Assembly: GCF_031198435.1 (NCBI RefSeq)
Contig: NZ_CP133548.1
Coordinates: forward strand, 2,514,001 to 2,578,000
DNA from: Pleionea litopenaei
GTDB lineage: Bacteria; Pseudomonadota; Gammaproteobacteria; Enterobacterales; Kangiellaceae
Reading direction: 5' to 3'
DNA: 64,000 nt
Shown here in pieces: positions 53,106 to 60,626 of this stretch; positions within the stretch are counted from its first letter, which is position 1; each line of letters opens with the position of its first letter. Position numbers and translations under genes: made by a program. A model generated the notes under the pieces. It was not told the DNA's origin, did no database searches, and saw only the letters and a program-made list of their open reading frames with translations.

Positions 53106-53576
53106 ATGCGCAATCTCTTAATTTTAATCACTTTTTGCATATCTATCTCTGCATTTAGCGCCGATTATCGAACCGGAGACGCCGAACTCGATCGATGGCT
53201 CGTGAATATCGATTTCGTCAATCAGAAAGATCCTGACCAGGCCATTGCTAAACTCAGCAAGGAATTTAACGTCGATGTTGAACTGATCATGCCTTGGCGT
53301 AGTCAATACGAATTATCGGTTGCGCAAATTACGGCAGCCGTGGTCGCCAACCAAGTGCTTGAAGGGGACCTTGAAGCGACTCTCAAACACTTCAGTAAAA
53401 CCCCGGTAAAACGGTACAAGCAGATGTTTGCAGAAATTGGCTTGCCAGACTTTAGTGACCAATTTAAACAATTTCGTGCAGCCATCGCTAAACGGGCGCC
53501 AAAGAAGGATCTTGAAGCGGAAAGTCGGAATATCTTTAATAAAGACAACGAACTTGGAAAACCCAAGCAAAATTAA
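53106..53576 (+). CDS. Uncharacterised periplasmic protein
   Basis: A 156-residue protein with a signal peptide (MRNLLILITFCISISAFS, cut before ADY). The mature region is alpha-helical and charged (DYRTGDAELDRWLVNIDFV..., KYKQM-like and RAPKKDLEAESRN segments), with no cysteine after the signal. GGAAGA precedes the ATG at good spacing. Monocistronic: the upstream neighbour typA is divergent and the next plus-strand gene follows after 120 bases with a hairpin between. Family not recognised. Confidence 0.65.
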   Translation: MRNLLILITFCISISAFSADYRTGDAELDRWLVNIDFVNQKDPDQAIAKLSKEFNVDVELIMPWRSQYELSVAQITAAVVANQVLEGDLEATLKHFSKTPVKRYKQMFAEIGLPDFSDQFKQFRAAIAKRAPKKDLEAESRNIFNKDNELGKPKQN

Positions 53577-53637
53577 CTAAAAATCAGTCGCTGTGGCATG
53601 AAGTAGACTATAGTTAGTTTACTTATTAAGGGAATGC

Positions 53638-53660
53638 ATTCGCCCAGATAATGGGCGAAT
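53638..53660. repeat. 9-bp perfect inverted repeat upstream of the histidine kinase
   Basis: ATTCGCCCA (53638-53646) / TGGGCGAAT (53652-53660) with a 5-base loop. No T-run follows. It ends 37 bases before the kinase ATG and could be a weak terminator of the preceding gene, a regulator-binding site or part of the leader mRNA. Confidence 0.5.
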
Positions 53661-53697
53661 AGCCGCCATCACGTCGACGTTGGATAATAAAAGCTGC

Positions 53698-55704
53698 ATG
53701 GTTTTAAACTGGACAATAAAAACCAAATTTCTAGCACTAATCGTGGCCTTAGTTGCCACCACCACGCTTACTCTTGTAGGTGTCATTTCTGTTGAATTGA
53801 GCACCGCTCTGACCAAAGAAAAATACCACCAATTGCATCAAAATCTGTCTTTTATTCGATTAAATGTTCAAAGTGATATCAACCAGCTAAAAAGCGATGC
53901 AGAAATTTTAGCCTCTTCGCGTCTGCTTAAAGGCTTACTTAATAGTGAACAGTCGTCGAATGATGACCTTCTTAATTTAATTCAACAAGAAGAGTGGCTC
54001 GAAAGCCTACGTGTTCTTTTTAACCAAGTCATTCAGGCCAACCGTCAATATTTTAAAGCGCGCTACATTCGGTATTATCCATCAGCTACTGGCGACAGTG
54101 CTCGAGAGATCATAGTAGTGCGCAGGCAAAACAACACCATTTCAGTGTTACCCTCTGCCGATCTCCAAGAGAAAATTCACCGGCCGTATATTCAAAATGC
54201 GCTCAAACTGAAGCCCGGTGAAGTTTTGCTATCTCGGCTGAGTCTCAATCGTGAGCGTGGAAAAATCAGCTTACCTCATGTTGCGACTTTACGTGCCGTT
54301 GCGCCTATCTTTGACGGTGACAGGCTACATGGCTTTATAGTACTCAGCATGAATTTAACCCAGTTGTTTTACACCGCTACCGAAGTCATTGAAAGCGACG
54401 CAAGGCTGTTTGCGTTAAGGGACGATGGACAGTTTTACTTCCATAAAAATCCCAGCCACTCGTTTTCATTTGAGTTTCCAGACTCTTTTCAATATACCTT
54501 ACAAGATGAATACTTATACGCTGAGAGGTTGCTCAATCAAGGCGATAAAAGCTCCGGCATCGTGCAAAACTCGATGCAAGAGTCGCAACACGCAATGGTT
54601 GTTCAACATCTGCATTTCGATAGCTTACAACCGGAACGTCGAATGATATTGGCGCTGGTTCAACCCTATGAAAAAATTTCTGAGATAACGACGGAACTGA
54701 ACAATCTTTTAATCGTGACCGCCAGCCTTATCGCGTTAGTCACTATTGGCTTAGGAGTTGCCATCATGCGCACATTAAACCGACCGATAAGACAACTACT
54801 CACAAGTATAAAGAACTTTGGTTTTTCACAAGAATTCACCCCTCTTCCTGTTGAACGCAAAGATGAAATAGGTGCTTTGTCACGGCAATTTCAAGAAATG
54901 TCACAACGTATCAAGGAGCAAACCGATCTTCTCAACCAAGAGATATTGGTGAGACGCTTTACTGAAAATCAATTAAAACAACAAGAAGTCGAATTAAAAC
55001 GCTCGAATGAAGAGTTGGAAAAATTTGCTTATGTCGCGTCCCACGATTTACAAGAGCCACTTCGTAAAGTCCAAGCGTTTGGAGATCGTTTAATTGAGCG
55101 TTCCAAAGACGATCTTGATGAACGAGCTCAAGACTACTTAGGCAGAATGCAGCAAGCGGCTTCGCGAATGAGTTTGTTAATTAGTGATCTCTTGTCGTTT
55201 TCTAGAGTATCTACTCGGGGTCGTCCATTTAAAACCTGCGATCTCAATAGCATTTTAAAAGGGGTATTATCTGACTTAGAGGTCGCCATCGACCAGTCGA
55301 AGACTCAAGTACATGCGGAACCTCTATTTCAACTTAATGGCGATGAGAGCCAACTACGCCAATTGCTCCAAAATCTGATTGGAAACGCCATCAAGTTTCG
55401 CAAACCCGAAGGTCAGCACAAAGTTTCAATCTGGTCTAAACTTTCAACTGATAAAGAACACTTTGAATTACATATTAAAGATACTGGTATCGGACTCGAT
55501 GAAAAGTACGCTGACCGTATTTTTGAGGTGTTTCAACGATTACACGCGCGCAATGAATACGAAGGAACAGGCATTGGGTTGGCAATCTGTCGAAAAATTG
55601 TCGAACGCCATAAAGGAACCATCAAGGTTAATAGCCAATTAGGGGAAGGAGCCGAGTTCATTATCACTTTTCCCAATAATGTAGAGCAGTCGGAGAGTCA
55701 ATAA
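53698..55704 (+). CDS. Membrane sensor histidine kinase
   Basis: About 668 residues. TM1 (~residues 11-31) and TM2 (~335-357) flank a ~300-residue periplasmic sensor domain, probably dCache-like. HAMP (~358-410), a coiled coil, a HisKA-type dimerisation domain with the phospho-accepting His449 (FAYVASHDLQEPLRKV) and an HATPase domain (NLIGNAIKFRKPE, DTGIGLDEKYADRIF, GTGIGLAIC) follow. The H-box of this bacteriophytochrome-type subgroup (HDLQEPL) usually partners Rcp1-like receivers, one of which is encoded immediately downstream. ATG 53698 was chosen over an in-frame TTG at 53680. The ligand is unknown. Confidence 0.88.
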   Translation: MVLNWTIKTKFLALIVALVATTTLTLVGVISVELSTALTKEKYHQLHQNLSFIRLNVQSDINQLKSDAEILASSRLLKGLLNSEQSSNDDLLNLIQQEEWLESLRVLFNQVIQANRQYFKARYIRYYPSATGDSAREIIVVRRQNNTISVLPSADLQEKIHRPYIQNALKLKPGEVLLSRLSLNRERGKISLPHVATLRAVAPIFDGDRLHGFIVLSMNLTQLFYTATEVIESDARLFALRDDGQFYFHKNPSHSFSFEFPDSFQYTLQDEYLYAERLLNQGDKSSGIVQNSMQESQHAMVVQHLHFDSLQPERRMILALVQPYEKISEITTELNNLLIVTASLIALVTIGLGVAIMRTLNRPIRQLLTSIKNFGFSQEFTPLPVERKDEIGALSRQFQEMSQRIKEQTDLLNQEILVRRFTENQLKQQEVELKRSNEELEKFAYVASHDLQEPLRKVQAFGDRLIERSKDDLDERAQDYLGRMQQAASRMSLLISDLLSFSRVSTRGRPFKTCDLNSILKGVLSDLEVAIDQSKTQVHAEPLFQLNGDESQLRQLLQNLIGNAIKFRKPEGQHKVSIWSKLSTDKEHFELHIKDTGIGLDEKYADRIFEVFQRLHARNEYEGTGIGLAICRKIVERHKGTIKVNSQLGEGAEFIITFPNNVEQSESQ

Positions 55705-55705
55705 C

Positions 55706-56158
55706 ATGCAAAGAAACGACAACCTTATTGAAATCCATATGTGCGATGACGATCCTGATGACCGACTGCTGTTTAAAGACGCTATCGATGAAGCGAATAT
55801 GCTTAATCGAATTAGCTTTACCAGAGATGGCCAAGACTTAATGGACTATCTGCGGCGCGAAGGAGAGTACAAAGATATGGCCGAGCACACACTGCCAGAT
55901 ATCATTCTTCTCGATCTCAATATGCCGCGAAAAGATGGTCGAGAGGCTTTGAAAGAAATTAAGGGTGATGCTCGATTAAAACACATTCCGATCGTCATAC
56001 TCACAACCTCTAAGCAAGAAGAAGATGTTATAAAAAGTTATAATTTAGGAGCGAATTCGTATATTAGTAAGCCGGTTACCTTTGAGAAACTAGTGGAATT
56101 AGTTCGTAAGTTATCGGATTATTGGTTTAAGATTGTGAAGTTGCCAGACCATCTATGA
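55706..56158 (+). CDS. Rcp1-like single-domain response regulator
   Basis: A 150-residue stand-alone receiver. It has the acidic pocket (CDDDPDDRL), the phospho-acceptor Asp70 (IILLDLNMPRKDG), Thr in VILTTSKQEED and Lys in YISKPVTFEKL. The extended first half with the inserted DYLRREGEYKDM segment is characteristic of Rcp1-type receivers. It begins one base after the kinase stop, with GGAG upstream inside the kinase, and overlaps the next gene by four bases (ATGA). It probably relays or competes for phosphate within the three-gene module. Confidence 0.9.
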   Translation: MQRNDNLIEIHMCDDDPDDRLLFKDAIDEANMLNRISFTRDGQDLMDYLRREGEYKDMAEHTLPDIILLDLNMPRKDGREALKEIKGDARLKHIPIVILTTSKQEEDVIKSYNLGANSYISKPVTFEKLVELVRKLSDYWFKIVKLPDHL

Positions 56159-57903
56159 ATGTAAAGAATAAAGCTTTAAAGGATGATGAGACGGATGAAG
56201 ATTTCATTCGCCTATTACTCGTCGAGGATGACGAAGATGATTACATTCTTGCTGAAGACTATCTAAAAGAAGCCTACGGTAAAGACATCGAGATTACTTG
56301 GGCGAAAAACTTCGACAAAGCTATTGAACTAATCAGCAGTCACACTTTTGATATTTTTCTTATCGATTATATGCTCGGCGAAAAAACCGGCATTGAATTA
56401 ACCAAAGAAATCACCTCTAACACCTTTGTCGTTAATGCCGTCATTTTGCTAACCGGTATGGATAATCGAGAAGTCGATATTGAAGCGACTAAATCGGGTG
56501 CAATGGATTACTTGGTCAAACAAGAACTAAATGCATCTTTACTAGAGCGTTCGATTCGCTACGCACTAAAACGAAAGCGTATTGAAGAAAAGCTCATAGC
56601 ACTGGCCCAACACGATCCACTAACGGGTCTTGCAAACCGCACTAAGTTTAACTTAGCTCTGTCAGATAAAATTCAGCAAGCTCGCCGCGACAATAATCAA
56701 TTTGCTGTTCTGTTACTGGATCTCGATAATTTTAAAGAAGTGAACGATACACTTGGGCATTCAACGGGAGACTCCTTACTAAAGATCACCGCAAAGCGAC
56801 TTAACGAGTCATTGCGAGGCATTGATATGATCGCTCGATTAGGCGGCGATGAATTTTCCATCATCGCTCAGTTTAACCATATCGGGCAAGGCTCAGCACA
56901 AATTGCTGAACGGTTAATACAAGAACTGTCCGTCGCCGCTGAACTTGACTACCATCAAATTAAAACCGGAGTCTCGATTGGTATCGCTATTTACCCTCAT
57001 GATGGCGTTACACCAGAAGCATTGTTAAAGAGCGCTGATCTAGCCATGTATAAGTCAAAACGTGGAGGAAGAGGCACCTTTCGTTATTACGACCCTGAGT
57101 TTGAACTTGAATTAACACAAACTAAAAAGCTTCATGATGAACTACAACTCGCCATTGACTCAGAACAATTCGAGTTATTCTTTCAACCGATCATTGATAC
57201 ACAAACTAATCGAGTCATTAAAGCCGAGGCTTTGATACGTTGGAATCACCCTTCAAAAGGACTAGTCGGGCCTGGCGAGTTTATCGAAGCGGCTGAGAAA
57301 AACAGCATGATACTGACTATTGGCCGATGGGTGTTGAACGAAGCTTTCAAACAATGCATCAACTGGCAAAATGAACCGCACATGCGGGAAGTGGGCGTTG
57401 CGATTAACCTATCGCCTCATCAGTTTCATGATGAAGAGCTATTAAAAAATGTCACCAAAGCGATCTCGCGATCGGGTTTAGAAGAACGCTACATTACTCT
57501 CGAAATTACCGAAACAACCTTAATGGAAGTCGGCAGTGTGGTGGTTGATCGACTCAATGCACTTGCAGAACTTGGTTTAGATCTAGCGATTGATGACTTT
57601 GGAACCGGATATTCATCACTGGCTTATCTAAAGCGCTTTCCAGTTTCGACATTAAAAGTTGATCGCTCATTTATTTCAGATATCGAAACCGATGATGATG
57701 ATAAAGTCATTACCAATGCCATCATTAATCTTGGAAACTCGTTAAATAAACGAGTCATTGCCGAAGGTATTGAAACAGCCACCCAACTCACTACCGTCAA
57801 TGAGTTTGGCTGTCACTTAATTCAAGGTTATTTATTTGCTAAACCTATGCCACTCAAAGACTTTTCAATTTGGGTGCACAAGTACCATCAACACAAAGAT
57901 TAA
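56155..57903 (+). CDS. Receiver-GGDEF-EAL cyclic-di-GMP protein
   Basis: A 582-residue protein. The N-terminal receiver has Asp71 (IFLIDYMLGEK) and VEDDEDD. A GGDEF domain (RLGGDEF, complete) is followed by an EAL domain with all catalytic and metal residues (EALIRW, NLSPHQF, EITET, DDFGTGYSSL, KVDRSFI, AEGIET, QGYLFAKPM). Both synthesis and breakdown of c-di-GMP are therefore possible; proteins of this layout usually act mainly as phosphodiesterases. It is the output of the upstream kinase and receiver. Its TAA stop overlaps the stop of the convergent MocR gene (TTAA at 57900-57903). Confidence 0.92.
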   Translation: MNVKNKALKDDETDEDFIRLLLVEDDEDDYILAEDYLKEAYGKDIEITWAKNFDKAIELISSHTFDIFLIDYMLGEKTGIELTKEITSNTFVVNAVILLTGMDNREVDIEATKSGAMDYLVKQELNASLLERSIRYALKRKRIEEKLIALAQHDPLTGLANRTKFNLALSDKIQQARRDNNQFAVLLLDLDNFKEVNDTLGHSTGDSLLKITAKRLNESLRGIDMIARLGGDEFSIIAQFNHIGQGSAQIAERLIQELSVAAELDYHQIKTGVSIGIAIYPHDGVTPEALLKSADLAMYKSKRGGRGTFRYYDPEFELELTQTKKLHDELQLAIDSEQFELFFQPIIDTQTNRVIKAEALIRWNHPSKGLVGPGEFIEAAEKNSMILTIGRWVLNEAFKQCINWQNEPHMREVGVAINLSPHQFHDEELLKNVTKAISRSGLEERYITLEITETTLMEVGSVVVDRLNALAELGLDLAIDDFGTGYSSLAYLKRFPVSTLKVDRSFISDIETDDDDKVITNAIINLGNSLNKRVIAEGIETATQLTTVNEFGCHLIQGYLFAKPMPLKDFSIWVHKYHQHKD

Positions 57904-59363
57904 CCTGTTCGAGCGCGCGACGGCTCAATACCCTGATAAGCTAGTTGCCCGAGGGTCTTAATGGCCTTTTCAACCTCATCACTCCACGGTAAGCCATAAC
58001 TTATTCTAAAGCACCGCGAGTACTTATTCGAGGGAGAAAAAATCGCGCCGGGCGCTATACTGATTTTTTCATTGAGCGCTTTATAAAATAAATCAACCGC
58101 ATCTTGACCAGAAGGCAACTCAATCCAAAGAACACCACCACCACGAGGACAAGATATTCGAGTATTCGGAGGAAACTCTTGTTTAACGCTGGCAATCATT
58201 CGATCGCGATTGATCATGAGTGTGCGTCGTAATTGCTGAACATTGCGTTCATAGTCTCCCGAAGCGATGAATTCAGAGAGAGTCCATTGATTGATTAATG
58301 ATGATGAACAGCTGAGCGCACGTTTAATACGCTTCGCTTTTTCAATATATTTGGGAGCAATCATCCAGCCAATACGATAACCGGGAGCCGCTGTTTTAGA
58401 AAAAGAAGCGCAAGTGATTACTTGTTTCTTTTGGCTATAGGCTTGAGCAGGAATGGCTCGTTTCTCAGTAAAACAGAGATCACTATAAACATCATCCTCT
58501 ATTAGAGGAACATTGTAACTCTCAAGCAAAGCAACCAACTTCTTACGGTTATCTTCAGGCATGAGACTGCCAATAGGGTTGCTGATTGCTGTTGAGAAAA
58601 TACAGGCTTTAATCGTTTGTTGCTCAAGAGTAGCGCTTAAATCGTCTAACCAAATTCCGTCATCCGGGCACAAAGGAATTTCAAAGGCCATCATCCCTAA
58701 ACTTTCTATCAACTCTAAAATGCCAAAATAACATGGAGACTCAACGGCAATGATGTCGCCGGGTTCAGCAACACATTGCAATGCAATCGCGAGCGCTTCT
58801 TGAGCACCGTTAGTGATAACAAGCTCAGCAGGATCAACGGGTACACCAAAATCTAAGTAACGCAGTGCAAGTTGTCGTTTAAGCGGTGCGAAGCCATCCA
58901 TAGGACCATAGTTAATCGCCGTTTGGCCTGCTTGGTTCATCACTCGGCGCATGGTTCGGGCCAGCGTTTTTTCAGATGAATGCGCTGCCACAGGGTTTGC
59001 AATTCCCAGAGGCAACACACCGGGTGTATGAATAGCCTCATAGACTTGCTCGATCAGTGATTGACGCTTAACTGGCACGGCTTTGTTCGACAGCCTTGCT
59101 CGTCTTGGCGCTGAATTGGTCGCTTGAACCACCGATAAGTAATAACCCGATTTAGGTCGCGCACTGATTTCACCTAACCGCTCGAGTTCTTCATAGCCTT
59201 GCTTAACAGTCGGTACGCTAACCGATAACTTAGTCGCTAAACTTCGCAACGAGGGAAGCTTTTGTCCGGGTTGGAGCAGGCCTTGATCACGCATTTGCCG
59301 AACAAGGTTTATCACTTGTTGATATAAGAATTCGCTTTTCTCACGAGCAACCGCAAACGCCAT
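57900..59363 (-). CDS. MocR/PdxR-type regulator (GntR helix-turn-helix plus aminotransferase-like domain)
   Basis: A 487-residue protein. The N-terminal GntR winged helix-turn-helix (residues ~10-80: LLQPGQKLPSLRSLATKLSVSVPTVKQGYEELE) is joined to a fold-type-I aminotransferase domain with the PLP-binding region (ITNGAQEALAIALQ, YSDLCF, CASFSKTAAPGYRIGW with the Lys). MocR proteins sense PLP or amino acids. It is divergent from an EamA exporter with a repeat-rich 145-base region between, the usual regulator-target layout. It also shares a stop-codon overlap with the c-di-GMP gene. Confidence 0.92.
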   Translation of the reverse strand: MAFAVAREKSEFLYQQVINLVRQMRDQGLLQPGQKLPSLRSLATKLSVSVPTVKQGYEELERLGEISARPKSGYYLSVVQATNSAPRRARLSNKAVPVKRQSLIEQVYEAIHTPGVLPLGIANPVAAHSSEKTLARTMRRVMNQAGQTAINYGPMDGFAPLKRQLALRYLDFGVPVDPAELVITNGAQEALAIALQCVAEPGDIIAVESPCYFGILELIESLGMMAFEIPLCPDDGIWLDDLSATLEQQTIKACIFSTAISNPIGSLMPEDNRKKLVALLESYNVPLIEDDVYSDLCFTEKRAIPAQAYSQKKQVITCASFSKTAAPGYRIGWMIAPKYIEKAKRIKRALSCSSSLINQWTLSEFIASGDYERNVQQLRRTLMINRDRMIASVKQEFPPNTRISCPRGGGVLWIELPSGQDAVDLFYKALNEKISIAPGAIFSPSNKYSRCFRISYGLPWSDEVEKAIKTLGQLAYQGIEPSRARTG

Positions 59364-59412
59364 GAGCTATCCTATTTACCAGTATCACATAACGGAAAAG
59401 TATATCACCATT

Positions 59413-59458
59413 CTGTATAGGTGACATTTTTAATTTTCTGTATATGTTATATATACAG
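59413..59458. promoter_or_regulatory. Predicted MocR operator: direct and inverted CTGTATA repeats
   Basis: CTGTATA appears at 59413-59419 and 59438-59444, exactly 25 bases apart, within a 15-base direct repeat that matches at 12 of 15 positions. The second copy also forms an inverted repeat, CTGTATAT (59438-59445) with ATATACAG (59451-59458), spacer 5. A short TCACC (59405-59409) / GGTGA (59420-59424) inverted pair lies alongside. The sites fall between the divergent MocR and EamA genes. Confidence 0.55.
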
Positions 59459-59508
59459 ATGATCAGTTACATTAACCCCTAGTCCAGTCATGTTTGGTTG
59501 AGAAAACC

Positions 59509-60432
59509 ATGAAAAACGTTCTACTTTATGCAACTACGGTAATCATCTGGGGCACCACTTGGTTTGCCATTGAGTTTCAAATTGGTGTCGTGCCTGCCGA
59601 GTTTTCACTATTCCTGCGCTTTGCTTTAGCAGCGGCCGTGATGTGGGGATTTTGTTGGTGGCGCGGTATTGCATTGAAACTGTCTAAAGCCAACCATCTT
59701 TTTGTCGCGCTATTGGCGCTTTTTAACTTTAGTTTCAACTATTTAGTTTTGTATTGGGCACAGCAATATTTAACCTCTGCGATGGCATCGATAGCCTTCT
59801 CAACATTGTTGTTAATGAACATCATCAATACGCGAATATTCTTTGGTAAGCCAATTGCTCAGAGGGTGATTGTTGGCGCCATGTTAGGTGTCGGTGGCAT
59901 TGTTGCCTTATTCTGGCATGACATTCAGGCGTTGGATCTCTCATCGGAAGCGATTATCGGCTTGTCTCTAGCACTCTGTGGAACCTTGCTCGCCTCCTTG
60001 GGTAATATGATCAGCGTTCGTAACTCAGCGAAAGGCGTTAGCGTTATTCAAGGTAACGCATGGGGCATGTTATATGGAACATTGGTTCTAGCCGTATATA
60101 TGCTGGTTGCAGGTACGCCTATTATCTGGTCAAACGCCACGAGTTATTGGCTCTCGTTGTTCTACTTGAGTGTCTTCGGTACCGTTATTGCGTTTGCCTG
60201 CTACTTTATTTTGTTCAATGAAATCGGCTCTGAGAAGGCTAGCTATGTGATCGTGCTGTTTCCTTTTGTCGCTGTTATTTTCAGCACCTTATACGAAGGA
60301 TTCCAATGGTACCCTTCGACCTTGTTAGGGTTTGGACTCGTCATTCTTGGGAATGTCATTGTATTAACACCCGTTGAGCGGATAAAGCAATGGGCCAGCG
60401 CGCAGCGTCTTTCTTCGAAAGCTCAACCTTAA
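59509..60432 (+). CDS. EamA-family (DMT) transporter
   Basis: About 307 residues with ten membrane helices in two EamA repeats (VIIWGTTWFAIEFQIG at the first repeat, then the SYVIVLFPFVAVIFSTLYEG segment in the second). It is most likely an exporter of an amino acid, pyridoxal-related or other metabolite, as other DMT transporters paired with MocR regulators are. ATG 59509 was chosen, with GAG seven bases upstream; a TTG at 59494 is in frame. It is divergent from the MocR gene and probably controlled by it through the operator at 59413-59458. Confidence 0.88.
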   Translation: MKNVLLYATTVIIWGTTWFAIEFQIGVVPAEFSLFLRFALAAAVMWGFCWWRGIALKLSKANHLFVALLALFNFSFNYLVLYWAQQYLTSAMASIAFSTLLLMNIINTRIFFGKPIAQRVIVGAMLGVGGIVALFWHDIQALDLSSEAIIGLSLALCGTLLASLGNMISVRNSAKGVSVIQGNAWGMLYGTLVLAVYMLVAGTPIIWSNATSYWLSLFYLSVFGTVIAFACYFILFNEIGSEKASYVIVLFPFVAVIFSTLYEGFQWYPSTLLGFGLVILGNVIVLTPVERIKQWASAQRLSSKAQP

Positions 60433-60482
60433 AAGAACTAACACTCGGTCCTTCGCTCTCAACAAATTAAGCCTCCAACGTA

Positions 60483-60515
60483 ACCGATAATTAGTAAAAC
60501 TTACTAATTATCGGT
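60483..60515. repeat. 15-bp perfect inverted repeat in the EamA-isoprenoid enzyme gap
   Basis: ACCGATAATTAGTAA (60483-60497) and its exact complement (60501-60515) are separated by three bases (AAC). The stem is AT-rich. No clean T-run follows (CGATTTTGCG). It may act as a terminator for the EamA gene or as an operator for the gene that begins at 60627. Confidence 0.6.
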
Positions 60516-60626
60516 CGATTTTGCGAACTATAAATCTCGCAACCTTATTCACAGCCCTAATCAGAGGACTTAGAATTTGGTACATTAGTTGCTTAGTCAT
60601 ATCGAATCAGCCATTTGGAGAGTGAC

